The notes under the pieces are model-generated. The model made no database searches. It saw only the letters and a program-made list of their open reading frames with translations, and was not told the DNA's origin. A stretch of 48,489 bases of DNA from Alphaproteobacteria bacterium (GTDB lineage: Bacteria > Pseudomonadota > Alphaproteobacteria > Micavibrionales > Micavibrionaceae): contig JAACQG010000017.1 in NCBI GenBank assembly GCA_009995045.1, positions 1-48,489 of the forward strand, given 5' to 3'. The position numbers and the translations under genes were made by a program. This document shows, piece by piece, positions 7,715-16,060 of the stretch. Within the stretch, counting starts at the first letter, position 1. Each line of letters opens with the position of its first letter.

Positions 7715-8815
7715 TTAATATGTGTTTGTTAATGCGCTTAAAGGGACGAATTCAAATCCCTCTTGCTTTGCCTTCGCCATTTCAGCCTGAAACCCCGACA
7801 ACAAAGCAGGGCTCATCTCAATCACGCCAATCGCGCTTTGATCATTCTTCGCAATCTTCTTGATATGGGAAAAAACTCTCTCAACGCTTTTCTCACGCGT
7901 GCGCAGGGATACCGCTGCATAAGGCGCGCGATTATTCACCGCCAGTTTAAGGCTCATGGAATCGCGTCTGGCATTCAGCTCAAAATACCCAAGGCCACGT
8001 ACCATCACATCCGTCAAAATCCCGTCAAGCATTGGCTTTGCATTGATAAAAGCGGAATCTGTATACGCCGCAATGCCCGCATAACCGTGCGCCGATGCCA
8101 AAACGCGGCGCAAATTATCCTGATTAAACCGCAATCCACCATCCGCTAAAATCCCCAAAGACCCTGGATCAGCCTTCGGAAACTCAGATGTCTCAAGCGG
8201 AAGGCTCATCCATGTCTCATACCCATTCTCACGTGCCTTTTTCTGCACATCTTCAATATCATCAAGATACGGCGACAAAAGTAAAGTAACGTTAGGAACC
8301 AACACATCATATACGTCATCAGACGCCGCCGCAGACATGCCAACACCGCTCACAACAAGCGCGATAGACGGCTTTTTCACATCATAGATATATGGTTTTT
8401 TATACGCATCAAACGGCTTAAGCTTATTCTCACCAATAATTGGCAGATCACCAAACGGACTTTCCTCCGTCAAACCATCATATGGGGCAGGGGGCAAAGC
8501 CGCATTTAAATCATTGTGAACCATCGCCAGATCATGATCATCAACGCTCTCCATGGGTGCATGAAGGTCAACGGGTTTGTCATGATGGACGGCAGCTGGT
8601 TCTTCATGTGCATCCTCATGCACAGGCTCTGGCGGTGGAGCAATAGCTTTTTCAAACGCAATGCCTTGCACCGCCATCGTCGCCTCTAAACCCTCTAAGA
8701 CCGTGTTACCTTTCACAACGGATAAAATCACCATCGTCGCATATAGCAAACAAGCGCCGCCCAAAGCCATACCAATAGCCATAGGGGAAAGTGCTTGTTT
8801 GATGGATACGCTCAT
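7715..8815 (-). CDS. Divergent polysaccharide deacetylase family protein (YibQ/DUF610)
   Basis: The 366-residue product has one N-terminal membrane anchor (about 11-34), a low-complexity His/Pro/Asp-rich periplasmic spacer (about 60-130), then the divergent polysaccharide deacetylase domain (about 145-365). The domain has SIALVVSGVGMSAAASDD, VTLLLSPYLDD, YETWMSLPLE, the GLRFNQDNL stretch and AAYTDSAFINAKP. The family has the NodB-like barrel, and its activity is largely unproven. It sits between ctpA (3 bases away) and rppH, the usual alphaproteobacterial order after envC-ctpA, suggesting a role in peptidoglycan or envelope remodelling. Confidence 0.88.
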   Translation of the reverse strand: MSVSIKQALSPMAIGMALGGACLLYATMVILSVVKGNTVLEGLEATMAVQGIAFEKAIAPPPEPVHEDAHEEPAAVHHDKPVDLHAPMESVDDHDLAMVHNDLNAALPPAPYDGLTEESPFGDLPIIGENKLKPFDAYKKPYIYDVKKPSIALVVSGVGMSAAASDDVYDVLVPNVTLLLSPYLDDIEDVQKKARENGYETWMSLPLETSEFPKADPGSLGILADGGLRFNQDNLRRVLASAHGYAGIAAYTDSAFINAKPMLDGILTDVMVRGLGYFELNARRDSMSLKLAVNNRAPYAAVSLRTREKSVERVFSHIKKIAKNDQSAIGVIEMSPALLSGFQAEMAKAKQEGFEFVPLSALTNTY

Positions 8816-8818
8816 AGG

Positions 8819-10237
8819 TTACTGCACCGCTGTTTTTGGTTGCGCCGCAGGAGCAGTCGTCACTACGTCAGGCTTACTCTCACGATAAAGCTTCAAACCG
8901 CTCAACAAATCAAGCGCACGAGAGAGTTGATAATCTTCAATCGCCTCGGCCTCTTCTTTATCTGCCGGAGCATCTGCCGCATCCTCTGCGTCAGATGCAT
9001 CAGCGTCTTTGTTGTCATTAGCAGGTTTCTTCTTTTTCTCGCCATTTGATTTATCAAGCGCACCTTTAAGATCAGATTCTCGTACCCGATCAAAAGCAAG
9101 CGATTCAATGCGTGCCAAATCAACCTTAATGTCCGGCTCAATGCCTTTTGCCTGAATAGAGCGACCAGAAGGCGTGTAATAGCGCGCCGTCGTCAAGCGC
9201 ATCGCACCATGGCCGGGAAGCGCCATAACCGTTTGCACAGACCCCTTACCGAATGATTGCTCACCCATGATAATGCCGCGCTTATGATCTTGTAATGCAC
9301 CTGCAACAATCTCGGACGCAGAGGCAGAACCGCCATTGATCAACACAACAATCGGCAAACCATTGGCCAAATCACCAGGCGTTGCGTTGTCACGTTTGGT
9401 GTCCTCTTCTTCACGACCGCGCGTTGATACAATCTCCCCCTTATCAAGGAAGATATCGGAAACCGCAATCGCCTGATCCAACAAACCACCGGGGTTATTG
9501 CGCAAATCAAGAACATAGCCATCAAGCTTATTACCAAGCTCATCTGAAATTTCACCAATCGCTTTGCGCACACCACTCGCCGCGTTTTGGTTGAATGTTG
9601 TGATGCGAATATAACCGGAATTGCCCTCAACGCGGCTGCGTACGGAGCGAATTTTGATGATATCACGAATAATCGTCATTTCAATCGGGCCTTCCGCACC
9701 CTCACGAGAAATCAGAATATCAATCGGCTGCCCAACTTTACCGCGCATCTTATCAACCGCTTCAGAGAGGCTCAAACCCATCACTTGCTCGCCATCAAGC
9801 TCAACGATGTAATCTCCCGCTAAAACACCGGCTTCCGCCGCCGGGGTTTCATCAATCGGAGAAACAACCTTCACCAAGCCGTTTTCCATCGTCACTTCAA
9901 TACCAAGCCCACCGAATTCACCACGCGTGCTAACCTGCATATCCGCAAATTTCTTTTCATCCAAATATGATGAATGCGGATCAAGGCCAGATAACATCCC
10001 GTTAATCGCTTTTTCGATCAAATCTTTATCCGGCACCTCTTCAACATATTGCGCGCGAACACGTTCAAACACATCCCCAAACAGATCAAGCTGCTTATAG
10101 GTATCGGAATAATCATTGTCGATTTCTGGCTGTGCGCCAGCGGTGCGTTGCTCGTCACCTGCATCTTGCGCATGCACGGTCATCGGCGTCATCGCCATAA
10201 AGCTCAATATGAATACGGTAGAAAGTAAAATGCGCAT
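8819..10237 (-). CDS. ctpA: C-terminal processing protease CtpA (S41 family)
   Basis: CtpA is a periplasmic S41 serine protease that trims C-termini or degrades envelope proteins, including peptidoglycan hydrolases. The 472-residue precursor has a signal peptide (about 1-23, cut after VHA), the S41 N-terminal region, a PDZ domain (about 105-170, GEFGGLGIEVTMENGLVKVVSP), and the protease core. The catalytic Ser (SASASEI, about Ser306) and Lys331 (SFGKGSVQT) are both present. The C-terminus has a charged, acidic, alanine-rich stretch (about 395-440). It follows envC after 30 bases; envC-ctpA pairs regulate septal peptidoglycan hydrolysis in other bacteria. Confidence 0.96.
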   Translation of the reverse strand: MRILLSTVFILSFMAMTPMTVHAQDAGDEQRTAGAQPEIDNDYSDTYKQLDLFGDVFERVRAQYVEEVPDKDLIEKAINGMLSGLDPHSSYLDEKKFADMQVSTRGEFGGLGIEVTMENGLVKVVSPIDETPAAEAGVLAGDYIVELDGEQVMGLSLSEAVDKMRGKVGQPIDILISREGAEGPIEMTIIRDIIKIRSVRSRVEGNSGYIRITTFNQNAASGVRKAIGEISDELGNKLDGYVLDLRNNPGGLLDQAIAVSDIFLDKGEIVSTRGREEEDTKRDNATPGDLANGLPIVVLINGGSASASEIVAGALQDHKRGIIMGEQSFGKGSVQTVMALPGHGAMRLTTARYYTPSGRSIQAKGIEPDIKVDLARIESLAFDRVRESDLKGALDKSNGEKKKKPANDNKDADASDAEDAADAPADKEEAEAIEDYQLSRALDLLSGLKLYRESKPDVVTTAPAAQPKTAVQ

Positions 10238-10267
10238 AACGTGAGTAAATCCTTATTGTTTCGGCCA

Positions 10268-11443
10268 TCAGCCAAGTTCAGTAAATTTCAAAGCAGGGTT
10301 AATTGATTTGCCCTTATGTCGTAACTCAAAATAAAGCGTAGGCGGTTTTCCGTTTTTCGAATTATAGAGATTGCCGAGAGGCTCGCCCGCCGAAACACTT
10401 TGATCCACCACTGTATCAATTTTTTCCAATCCTGCAATAAGACTATGATATCCATTTTCATGTTCAATGATCACCATATTGCCGTAATTTTTAAAATAGC
10501 CCGCAAAACGTACAATGCCACCCATCGGTGAAACAATCAACGCACCGCCGCGCCCTTCAATTGAAACGCCTTGGCTCTTACCGCCAAATTCATCATTCTC
10601 ATGATATTTCACACGTATATTCCCACGAAGCGGAAGCTGGCTCTGTCCCAATTTGGGCAACGCCGCTTGTTTGACGGGTCTGTTATTATTGCTTTCTCGT
10701 TGTAATTTGGCATTACGGGTACGCTCATCTTCCAATCTTTTAACAAGATCAGACAGGTTTTTCGCGTCCTTCGAAACCTTCTCTATATCTTTTTTACGCT
10801 GCGCTAAATTCTTGTTAAGCATCGCATATTGCTCTTTTCGCTCCGTCACTAGCGTCTTGAGGGTTTTTTCCTTTTTCGAAAGATCGGCGCTCACCGCAAC
10901 AAGCGTCTTTTGCTTGGCCTTTAATTCCGCCTCATTCGCTGCATAAGTTTCTGATTTTTTCTTCAACGCTTCGGCTTTTTGATGAAGAACGGGCAGGATT
11001 TGCTGCAATAACATCGCTCCACGCGCGGTATCAATCGGCGCACCAGGGCGAGCCATCATGGCCTGCGGTGGTGTTTTTTCTAAACGTTGCAACGCCACAA
11101 TCGTCTGCGCTAATGCTTCACGCTCTTCGGCCAATTCCGCTTTGATGCGTGTCTGATCATCACGCAAATCTTTTAAGCGTGTCTCAAGGGCCAGCATATC
11201 TGATTGATTTTTCTGCACCGACGCACTTGTTTTTATCAAATCTTTCTTGGTTTTCTCATATGTCGCCTGCGCCTTGCCTGCATCCTTTTCCAAGGCTTTC
11301 TTCTCTGCGGTGATATCTTTCAGCTTTTGATCCAAATCCCCGAGCGCTTCTTTCTTATTTTGTGGAATGGGCTGCGCAGGGGCAGGGGCGCTGTGAATGA
11401 TCAATGCGATACTAAGAAGCAAAATGGATAAATATTTAATCAT
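10268..11443 (-). CDS. envC: Murein hydrolase activator EnvC-like (degenerate LytM domain)
   Basis: The 391-residue precursor has a signal peptide (about 1-23), a long coiled coil (about 30-250, rich in Lys, Glu, Gln and Leu), and a C-terminal M23/LytM fold (about 265-391). In active M23 enzymes the zinc is held by an HxxxD pair and a later HxH. Here the first site reads SQGVSIE and the last TLYFEL, so the metal ligands are missing. EnvC proteins have exactly this architecture and activate amidases at the septum without being hydrolases themselves. It overlaps the upstream rlmH by four bases. Confidence 0.91.
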   Translation of the reverse strand: MIKYLSILLLSIALIIHSAPAPAQPIPQNKKEALGDLDQKLKDITAEKKALEKDAGKAQATYEKTKKDLIKTSASVQKNQSDMLALETRLKDLRDDQTRIKAELAEEREALAQTIVALQRLEKTPPQAMMARPGAPIDTARGAMLLQQILPVLHQKAEALKKKSETYAANEAELKAKQKTLVAVSADLSKKEKTLKTLVTERKEQYAMLNKNLAQRKKDIEKVSKDAKNLSDLVKRLEDERTRNAKLQRESNNNRPVKQAALPKLGQSQLPLRGNIRVKYHENDEFGGKSQGVSIEGRGGALIVSPMGGIVRFAGYFKNYGNMVIIEHENGYHSLIAGLEKIDTVVDQSVSAGEPLGNLYNSKNGKPPTLYFELRHKGKSINPALKFTELG

Positions 11444-11898
11444 GACTCACGATGATATGGATGCCCCGCAAGGATTTGCTGACACCTATAAATTTGCTCT
11501 AAAAGCATCACGCGTGCAAGCATATGTGGCCATGTTTGTGCACCAAAGCTGAGGAGAAGATTGGCGCGGCTACGAATATCATCACTCAAACCATCCGCGC
11601 CGCCAATCACAAATTGTACATGCGATTGCCCTTGGTTTTGAAGATCTTTGATTTTATTGGCAAATTGAGAGGAGGGGAGTGATTTACCCTTTTCATCCAT
11701 CGCAATGATAAAGGCAGAATTTGACAAAGAGCCCAAGAGCTTTTCATGCTCTTCGCGCTGTTTAACACGTTCATCACGCTGTTTGCTTTCATGAATGATC
11801 AGGGTGAGCGGCCACGTAATGCGTTTTTGATACTCCGCTAAAGCATCGAACATCGGCCCCTTGCGAAGCTGTCCAATCGCAATAATATCAATTTTCAT
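11440..11898 (-). CDS. rlmH: 23S rRNA (pseudouridine1915-N3)-methyltransferase RlmH
   Basis: RlmH is a SPOUT methyltransferase that modifies pseudouridine 1915 in helix 69 of 23S rRNA. The 152-residue protein matches the family in length and in its knotted SAM-binding C-terminus: FVIGGADGLSDDIRSRANLLLSFG, WPHMLARVMLLEQIYRCQQILAGHPYH. The N-terminus (KIDIIAIGQLRKGPMFDALAEYQKRI) is also typical. It follows rsfS after 15 bases and overlaps envC by four, so ribosome maturation and envelope genes share one transcript. Confidence 0.96.
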   Translation of the reverse strand: MKIDIIAIGQLRKGPMFDALAEYQKRITWPLTLIIHESKQRDERVKQREEHEKLLGSLSNSAFIIAMDEKGKSLPSSQFANKIKDLQNQGQSHVQFVIGGADGLSDDIRSRANLLLSFGAQTWPHMLARVMLLEQIYRCQQILAGHPYHRES

Positions 11899-11913
11899 AG
11901 GAAAATACTGGTC

Positions 11914-12279
11914 TTAAGCAGAGATTTGAGAGTGCGAACCACTGCCGTCAAATGATGTTAACGGGTTCCACATCTTCTCGATATTATAAAATTTACGAAC
12001 CTCTTTGCGAAAGAGATGAACCATCACATCGCCGGTATCCATCGCAACCCAATCCGATTGCGCAAGCCCTTCCATGCGAATACCCTTAACGCCGAGCAAT
12101 TCTAATTTCTTCTTAAGATTATTAGCCAGAGCGCTGACATGCGTTGTCGATGTGCCCGTGGCGACAATCATATAATCAGCCAAAGGCGATTGTGATTGTA
12201 AGTCGATAATGTTGATGTCTTCTCCCTTATCTGCGTCCAAAGACTGCGCAATAAGGTCTCTTAGTGTTTCAACGGTCAT
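11914..12279 (-). CDS. rsfS: Ribosome silencing factor RsfS
   Basis: RsfS binds ribosomal protein L14 on the free 50S subunit and blocks subunit joining during starvation. The chosen ATG at 12279 gives 121 residues beginning MTVETLRDLI, which matches the family (about 105-130). The frame stays open upstream to 12375, but that extension covers a terminator and a putative promoter and is rejected. Motifs: INIIDLQSQSPLADYMIVATGTSTTHVSALA and GLAQSDWVAMDTGDVMVHLF. A purine-rich TAAGGAGA lies 33 bases before this ATG, too far to be its ribosome site, so the start is likely but not certain. Confidence 0.9.
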   Translation of the reverse strand: MTVETLRDLIAQSLDADKGEDINIIDLQSQSPLADYMIVATGTSTTHVSALANNLKKKLELLGVKGIRMEGLAQSDWVAMDTGDVMVHLFRKEVRKFYNIEKMWNPLTSFDGSGSHSQISA

Positions 12280-12304
12280 TGGACCTGTATCTGAAGGTAT
12301 TAGA

Positions 12305-12335
12305 ATGTAAATTCTCCTTATATCTAGCGTTAAAT
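12305..12335 (-). promoter_or_regulatory. Possible rsfS promoter
   Basis: Directly downstream of the terminator the minus strand carries TTGTGC (12339-12344) and, 15 bases on, TATAAG (12318-12323), a weak sigma70-like pair with short spacing. It would start transcription near 12311, giving a leader of about 30 bases before the rsfS ATG. It is proposed because the terminator leaves rsfS-rlmH-envC-ctpA without an upstream driver. Confidence is low. Confidence 0.3.
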
Positions 12336-12341
12336 TTGCAC

Positions 12342-12367
12342 AAAAAAAGCCGAACGAACCGTTCAGC
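12342..12367 (-). terminator. Rho-independent terminator between nadD and rsfS
   Basis: On the minus strand GCTGAACG pairs with CGTTCGGC over eight positions (one G-T) around a GTT loop, and is followed directly by seven T residues. This is a compact intrinsic terminator about 190 bases after the nadD stop and 63 bases before the rsfS start. It separates the proA-nadD transcript from rsfS-rlmH-envC-ctpA. The remainder of 12368-12554 shows only AT-rich sequence and a 6-base inverted repeat (CAAACA/TGTTTG at 12377-12390). Confidence 0.75.
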
Positions 12368-12554
12368 CATCCCATGCAAACATGTGTTTGTCAAAATTCG
12401 CGTCATAAAAACATAAAACCTTATGCAAGTCTATGCCTCCAATCCACATCATGAGTTTTAAATGTAAGTCTCATACTTATATTATAAGCCCAAAATGCCC
12501 CAAAAACAATGAATCGGCATGGTGTGATGCACCATTTATCAGGGGGTTAATATG

Positions 12555-13181
12555 CTAAGCTTTTGATTTTGCTTGTTGATTTCGAATTTCCGTTGACGAA
12601 ATATTAACCATCTTTTTTTGCATCATCCAGTATGTTGTACCCGAATCGAGGGGTAATTTACCCCCGCGATCCAAAAACTGGTGATTCTGTTTTTCATACA
12701 TTCTATACGGACAATTACGCACCAATGAGCGTGCAGGGCTGCGCGTCAAATGCACCATACAAATTTGCCCGAGCAAGTCTTTCCAGTGATTCCATTTGTG
12801 CAAGGTCAGCGCGTTATCCATCCCGCTAATCCATACAAAATCAGTATGCGGAAAACTATCCCGCATTTTCTTGATGGTATAATAGGTGATATTTGTTTGC
12901 ATTTCTGTTTCAATATTCGAAACCAGAATTTTGGGATGTCCGTCCACCAATTCTCGGCACAATTCCACGCGCGAGCTTTGCGAGGGCGCTTTGACGGCTT
13001 TAATCGGATTTTGCGGCGTGACAAGCCACCAAATACAATCCAGCTCTAATCCTTTAAGTGCCGCGAGTGAGATGTGCATGTGCCCATCATGCGGCGGATT
13101 AAATGACCCACCCAAAATCCCCACGCGCATATTCTTCCATCGCGCGGAGTTTAAGAGGTGAGGATTAGAAAATATCGCCAT
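12555..13181 (-). CDS. nadD: Nicotinate-nucleotide adenylyltransferase NadD
   Basis: NadD transfers AMP from ATP to nicotinate mononucleotide in NAD biosynthesis. The nucleotidyltransferase motif GGSFNPPHDGH (about 25-35) and the closing ISSTEIR motif are both present, with WISGMDNALTLHKWNHWKDL between them as in the family. The full frame gives 208 residues. A start at Met18 (13130, MRVGILGG) has a better ribosome site (GGAAGA four bases away), but the upstream RWKN residues resemble N-terminal extensions often seen in alphaproteobacterial NadD, so both starts remain possible. It follows proA by nine bases. Confidence 0.94.
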   Translation of the reverse strand: MAIFSNPHLLNSARWKNMRVGILGGSFNPPHDGHMHISLAALKGLELDCIWWLVTPQNPIKAVKAPSQSSRVELCRELVDGHPKILVSNIETEMQTNITYYTIKKMRDSFPHTDFVWISGMDNALTLHKWNHWKDLLGQICMVHLTRSPARSLVRNCPYRMYEKQNHQFLDRGGKLPLDSGTTYWMMQKKMVNISSTEIRNQQAKSKA

Positions 13182-13190
13182 ATAGATCGT

Positions 13191-14480
13191 TTATGATGGA
13201 CGCGTCTGACCAGTGCCAAGGATTTGGTACTTATAGGTGCAAAGCTGCTCGAGGCCAACAGGCCCACGCGCATGCATTTTACCAGTCGCAATACCAATCT
13301 CTGCGCCAAAACCGAATTCACCGCCATCGGCAAACTGCGTAGATGCGTTATGAACGCAAATACCGCTATCAACATTCTTAAGGAAATAATCCGCAGTATC
13401 CTGATCTTCCGTCAAGATGGAATCAGTGTGATGTGAACCATTGGTGTTGATATGCTCAACCGCTTCTTCAACGCCATTAACAACGGCAACGGAAAGCTTG
13501 CTATCAAGATATTCCGTTCTCCAATCTTCCGATGTCGCCGCGCCAATGCGATCATCCAATCCCTGAACAATCTTATCGCCAACGATCTCGCACCCACCAT
13601 CAAGGAGCTTGGCAAGGATTTTCTTGGCAATATCTGTGTCCAAATCCTTATCCAGCAATAAAGTCTCCATCGACCCGCAAATACCAGTGCGGCGCAATTT
13701 CGCGTTAAAGGGAACCTCTACCGCAATCTCAGGCTTCGCACTGGGATGAACATAAACATGGCAAATACCATCAAGGTGGGAAAATACAGGCATCTTTGCA
13801 TGTTCTTGAACGCGCGCAATCAAGCCCTTACCACCGCGAGGAATAATCGCATCCACACTGTGATCCGCTGCAAGCAATGCGCCAACCGCTTCACGGTCTT
13901 TAATAGGGATCATTGACACTGCGGCGCCAGGTATATTATGCGCCTCAAGCGTGTCTTGAATAATTTTATGCAGCGCAAGCGAGCTATTGATACTCTCTGA
14001 ACCACCACGCAGAACAACTGCGTTGCGTGATTTAAGGCTGAGCGCCGCCGCATCAACCGTAACATTCGGGCGTGATTCATAAATCATACCAAGCACACCA
14101 ATCGGAACCGCAATGCGTTTTATGTGCAATCCATTAGGACGATCCGTATCCCACAACACGCGGCCAACGGGATCAGGTAAATCCTGTATGGTTTCCACGC
14201 CTGATGCAATCGCATCAATCCGCCCCTCATCAAGCGCAAGACGATCTAACATCGCCTTAGAAAGGCCATTAGCCTTACCTGCATCTAAATCTTTTTTATT
14301 TTCCGCAAGGATAGCAGCGGAATTAGCACGTAAATTCTTTGCCAAATCCCCGAGAACAGCATTGATCTCATCCTCAGTCGTATTGGATAAAGCCATGCTT
14401 GTGGCTTTCGCCGCGCGACATAGATTATCGACGATTTCTTGGGGGGATGATTCTGTTGTTGCTAAATTTGGTTTAGACAT
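13191..14480 (-). CDS. proA: Gamma-glutamyl phosphate reductase ProA
   Basis: ProA reduces gamma-glutamyl phosphate to glutamate semialdehyde with NADPH, the second step of proline synthesis. The 429-residue aldehyde-dehydrogenase-like protein has the catalytic cysteine (Cys268) in KLRRTGICGSMETLL, PIGVLGMIYESRPNVT (about 126-141), IIPRGGKGLI, and the C-terminal EFGFGAEIGIATGKMHARGPVGLEQL block. The partner gene proB lies about 15.7 kb away, unusual because the two are normally adjacent. It sits after atpF behind a hairpin leader that buries its ribosome site. Confidence 0.97.
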   Translation of the reverse strand: MSKPNLATTESSPQEIVDNLCRAAKATSMALSNTTEDEINAVLGDLAKNLRANSAAILAENKKDLDAGKANGLSKAMLDRLALDEGRIDAIASGVETIQDLPDPVGRVLWDTDRPNGLHIKRIAVPIGVLGMIYESRPNVTVDAAALSLKSRNAVVLRGGSESINSSLALHKIIQDTLEAHNIPGAAVSMIPIKDREAVGALLAADHSVDAIIPRGGKGLIARVQEHAKMPVFSHLDGICHVYVHPSAKPEIAVEVPFNAKLRRTGICGSMETLLLDKDLDTDIAKKILAKLLDGGCEIVGDKIVQGLDDRIGAATSEDWRTEYLDSKLSVAVVNGVEEAVEHINTNGSHHTDSILTEDQDTADYFLKNVDSGICVHNASTQFADGGEFGFGAEIGIATGKMHARGPVGLEQLCTYKYQILGTGQTRPS

Positions 14481-14485
14481 TTTAC

Positions 14486-14533
14486 CTCTGCTATCATTAA
14501 ACTTACGACATTAATGTAGTCTGTATAGCAGAG
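14486..14533 (-). promoter_or_regulatory. Hairpin sequestering the proA ribosome site
   Basis: CTCTGCTAT (14486-14494) and ATAGCAGAG (14525-14533) are perfect reverse complements of nine bases separated by 30. The 10-base palindrome ACATTAATGT (14508-14517) sits in the loop. In the minus-strand mRNA the 3' arm contains AGAGG, the probable Shine-Dalgarno sequence five bases before the proA ATG, so the stem would hide it. An AT-only hairpin (14544-14562) followed by T residues overlaps the atpF stop and may be a weak terminator or processing site. Confidence 0.5.
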
Positions 14534-14548
14534 AAATCCAGTAAAAAA

Positions 14549-15037
14549 CTATTTAAGTTTTTGAGCAACCGTGCCGATGGACGTATCAACCAAGTTCTGG
14601 TTTGCTTTTTTATCAAGCTTGTCGGCAATGATAGCGGCCGTTGCCTCTATCGCGAGATTAGCAGTATGCGTTTTTATTTCTTCAATCGCATTGGCTTCCA
14701 TACGCGCAACGCGCTCTTCAAGCTGCTTTTCACGACGCGCCATAACTTCATCAATCTCAGCTTCCGCGTGCGCTTTGATTTCTTTGGCGTGTTCTTTGGC
14801 GTTCTTGATAATCTCGTCGGCCTCATTTACCGCGTCACGATGCTTACGCTGATATTGCGCAAGCAATTCATGGGCTTCGGTGCGAAGGCTCTCTGCCTTG
14901 GCAATCTCTTCGCGGATAGATTCAATGCGCGTATCAAGATAATTAAACATGACAGGAAAGCCATATTTCCAAATAACAATCGCAAACATTGCGAAGGAAA
15001 CTGTGTACCAGAAATATGTATCGACAAGTAAATCCAT
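14549..15037 (-). CDS. atpF: F0F1 ATP synthase subunit b
   Basis: Subunit b is part of the peripheral stalk holding F1 to the F0 channel. The 162-residue product has one N-terminal membrane helix (about 8-28, YFWYTVSFAMFAIVIWKYGFPV), then a long charged helix for the dimeric stalk (about 35-150), with the IEEIKTHTANLAIEATAAIIADKL segment near the end. It follows the b' gene by eight bases. The b and b' subunits form a heterodimer in alphaproteobacteria. F1 genes are not in the window, as expected for lineages with separate F0 and F1 operons. Confidence 0.95.
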   Translation of the reverse strand: MDLLVDTYFWYTVSFAMFAIVIWKYGFPVMFNYLDTRIESIREEIAKAESLRTEAHELLAQYQRKHRDAVNEADEIIKNAKEHAKEIKAHAEAEIDEVMARREKQLEERVARMEANAIEEIKTHTANLAIEATAAIIADKLDKKANQNLVDTSIGTVAQKLK

Positions 15038-15045
15038 AATGAACC

Positions 15046-15720
15046 CTATGCAGCCTTTTTATTGATGCTTTTCACCAATGTTTCGGCTTGTTTAAAATCA
15101 GCAGGAATACCAACGATTTTTTCCGCAGCAATACTTGCGATCTCCGCAGCTACGCTTTGCGTATCTGCCATAGCCACAGTTTTAGCTTTGATAATGCTGG
15201 CTTCCGTATCTTGAGTAAGCTTGTTTGCGCGATCTTTAAAAGCGTTCAATCGTGCATTGTTATTAGCCTTGATTTCATCTTCTACAGTTTTGAAAGTATC
15301 AGACGCTTTTGCGCGAGCCGCCTGAAGTGCTTGTTCATATTCTGCATGAACTTTGTCCGCTTGTTCCTTCAAATCTTTAGCATTATCAAGATCACCTTCA
15401 ACTTTATCGCGACGCGTTTCAACCGCACCCGAAATCTCCGGCAATGTCTTTTTCGAGAAAATAACATAAAGAATGATAAACGCGACAAACATCCAGAAAA
15501 TCTGAGATGTGTATGTCGTGAAATCGAGCTGAGGCAATCCATCGACCTCTGCATGATGATCATATGTTTCATGCGACAGCTCAAATCCGCCATCGTCTTG
15601 GATAATAATCGCAGGCTCATGAACACGGTCATCAGCGGCAAAAACATCACGAATATTGAGAGCGGTTGTCGTAAGAACAACTGCTCCCAATGTCATGGTA
15701 TGATTAAGGATATTGCGCAT
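15046..15720 (-). CDS. atpF': F0F1 ATP synthase subunit b'
   Basis: This second b-type stalk subunit (224 residues) has the b' hallmark LPQLDFTTYTSQIFWMFVAF at about 66-85, membrane helix to about 92, SKKTLPEISGAVETRRDKVEGDL, then a coiled coil to the C-terminus. The N-terminal 65 residues are extra: a signal-like hydrophobic stretch (about 10-29, with FAA) and a His/Asp-rich segment. Comparable signal-like extensions occur in other alphaproteobacterial b' proteins, so this is probably normal. The gene lies between atpE and atpF. Confidence 0.94.
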   Translation of the reverse strand: MRNILNHTMTLGAVVLTTTALNIRDVFAADDRVHEPAIIIQDDGGFELSHETYDHHAEVDGLPQLDFTTYTSQIFWMFVAFIILYVIFSKKTLPEISGAVETRRDKVEGDLDNAKDLKEQADKVHAEYEQALQAARAKASDTFKTVEDEIKANNNARLNAFKDRANKLTQDTEASIIKAKTVAMADTQSVAAEIASIAAEKIVGIPADFKQAETLVKSINKKAA

Positions 15721-15759
15721 TGCAAATATAAACCTTGTCCTGAGTTTGCTAAATCCGGA

Positions 15760-15984
15760 TTAACCGAACAACATAGCGGCGCCAAGACCGATAGGAATAA
15801 TACCCAAAGCTTCGATGAAAGCGAGGATCAAGAAGAAGTTCTTGTCAAGTTCAGGCTTCGCTTGTGGGTTGCGTGCAACACCTTCTGCATATGCTTTAAA
15901 GTACATACCAAGGCCAAGAGCTGCACCAAATGCAGGTATCATAACCAAAGCACCAGCAATCAATTTTACTGCTTCTAATTCCAT
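15760..15984 (-). CDS. atpE: F0F1 ATP synthase subunit c
   Basis: Subunit c forms the rotating ring. The 74-residue hairpin protein has helix 1 (about 6-34) with the glycine motif FGAALGLG, the polar loop ARNPQAK (37-43) that touches F1, and helix 2 (about 50-73) with the proton-carrying Glu58 in AFIEALG. The residues next to Glu58 are alanine, not the Ser/Thr used in sodium-type rings, so proton coupling is expected. The gene is followed by atpF' after 39 bases. Confidence 0.96.
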   Translation of the reverse strand: MELEAVKLIAGALVMIPAFGAALGLGMYFKAYAEGVARNPQAKPELDKNFFLILAFIEALGIIPIGLGAAMLFG

Positions 15985-16060
15985 TGTAATAATCCTTTTC
16001 TTTTTTATTTAATGGTAACTGTTAAAATTTATCGTTATTCGCGCTTATTCAATCGCATAA

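Noticed and set aside
12352-12364. LexA-like GAAC repeats near 12352
   Set aside because: The GAAC copies are adjacent, not spaced by seven, and belong to the terminator hairpin.
12389-12394. TTGACA on the minus strand as a promoter -35 before rsfS
   Set aside because: No -10-like hexamer at 16-18 bases; the position falls on the terminator stem.
14544-14562. Intrinsic terminator after atpF
   Set aside because: The hairpin (AAAAACT/AGTTTTT) is almost entirely A-T and overlaps the last atpF codons, so it is too weak to call.
15088-15978. A 296-codon plus-strand frame opposite atpF' and atpE
   Set aside because: It runs antisense to two certain ATP synthase genes, has a Cys/Ile/Phe-rich composition expected of a shadow frame, and no ribosome site.
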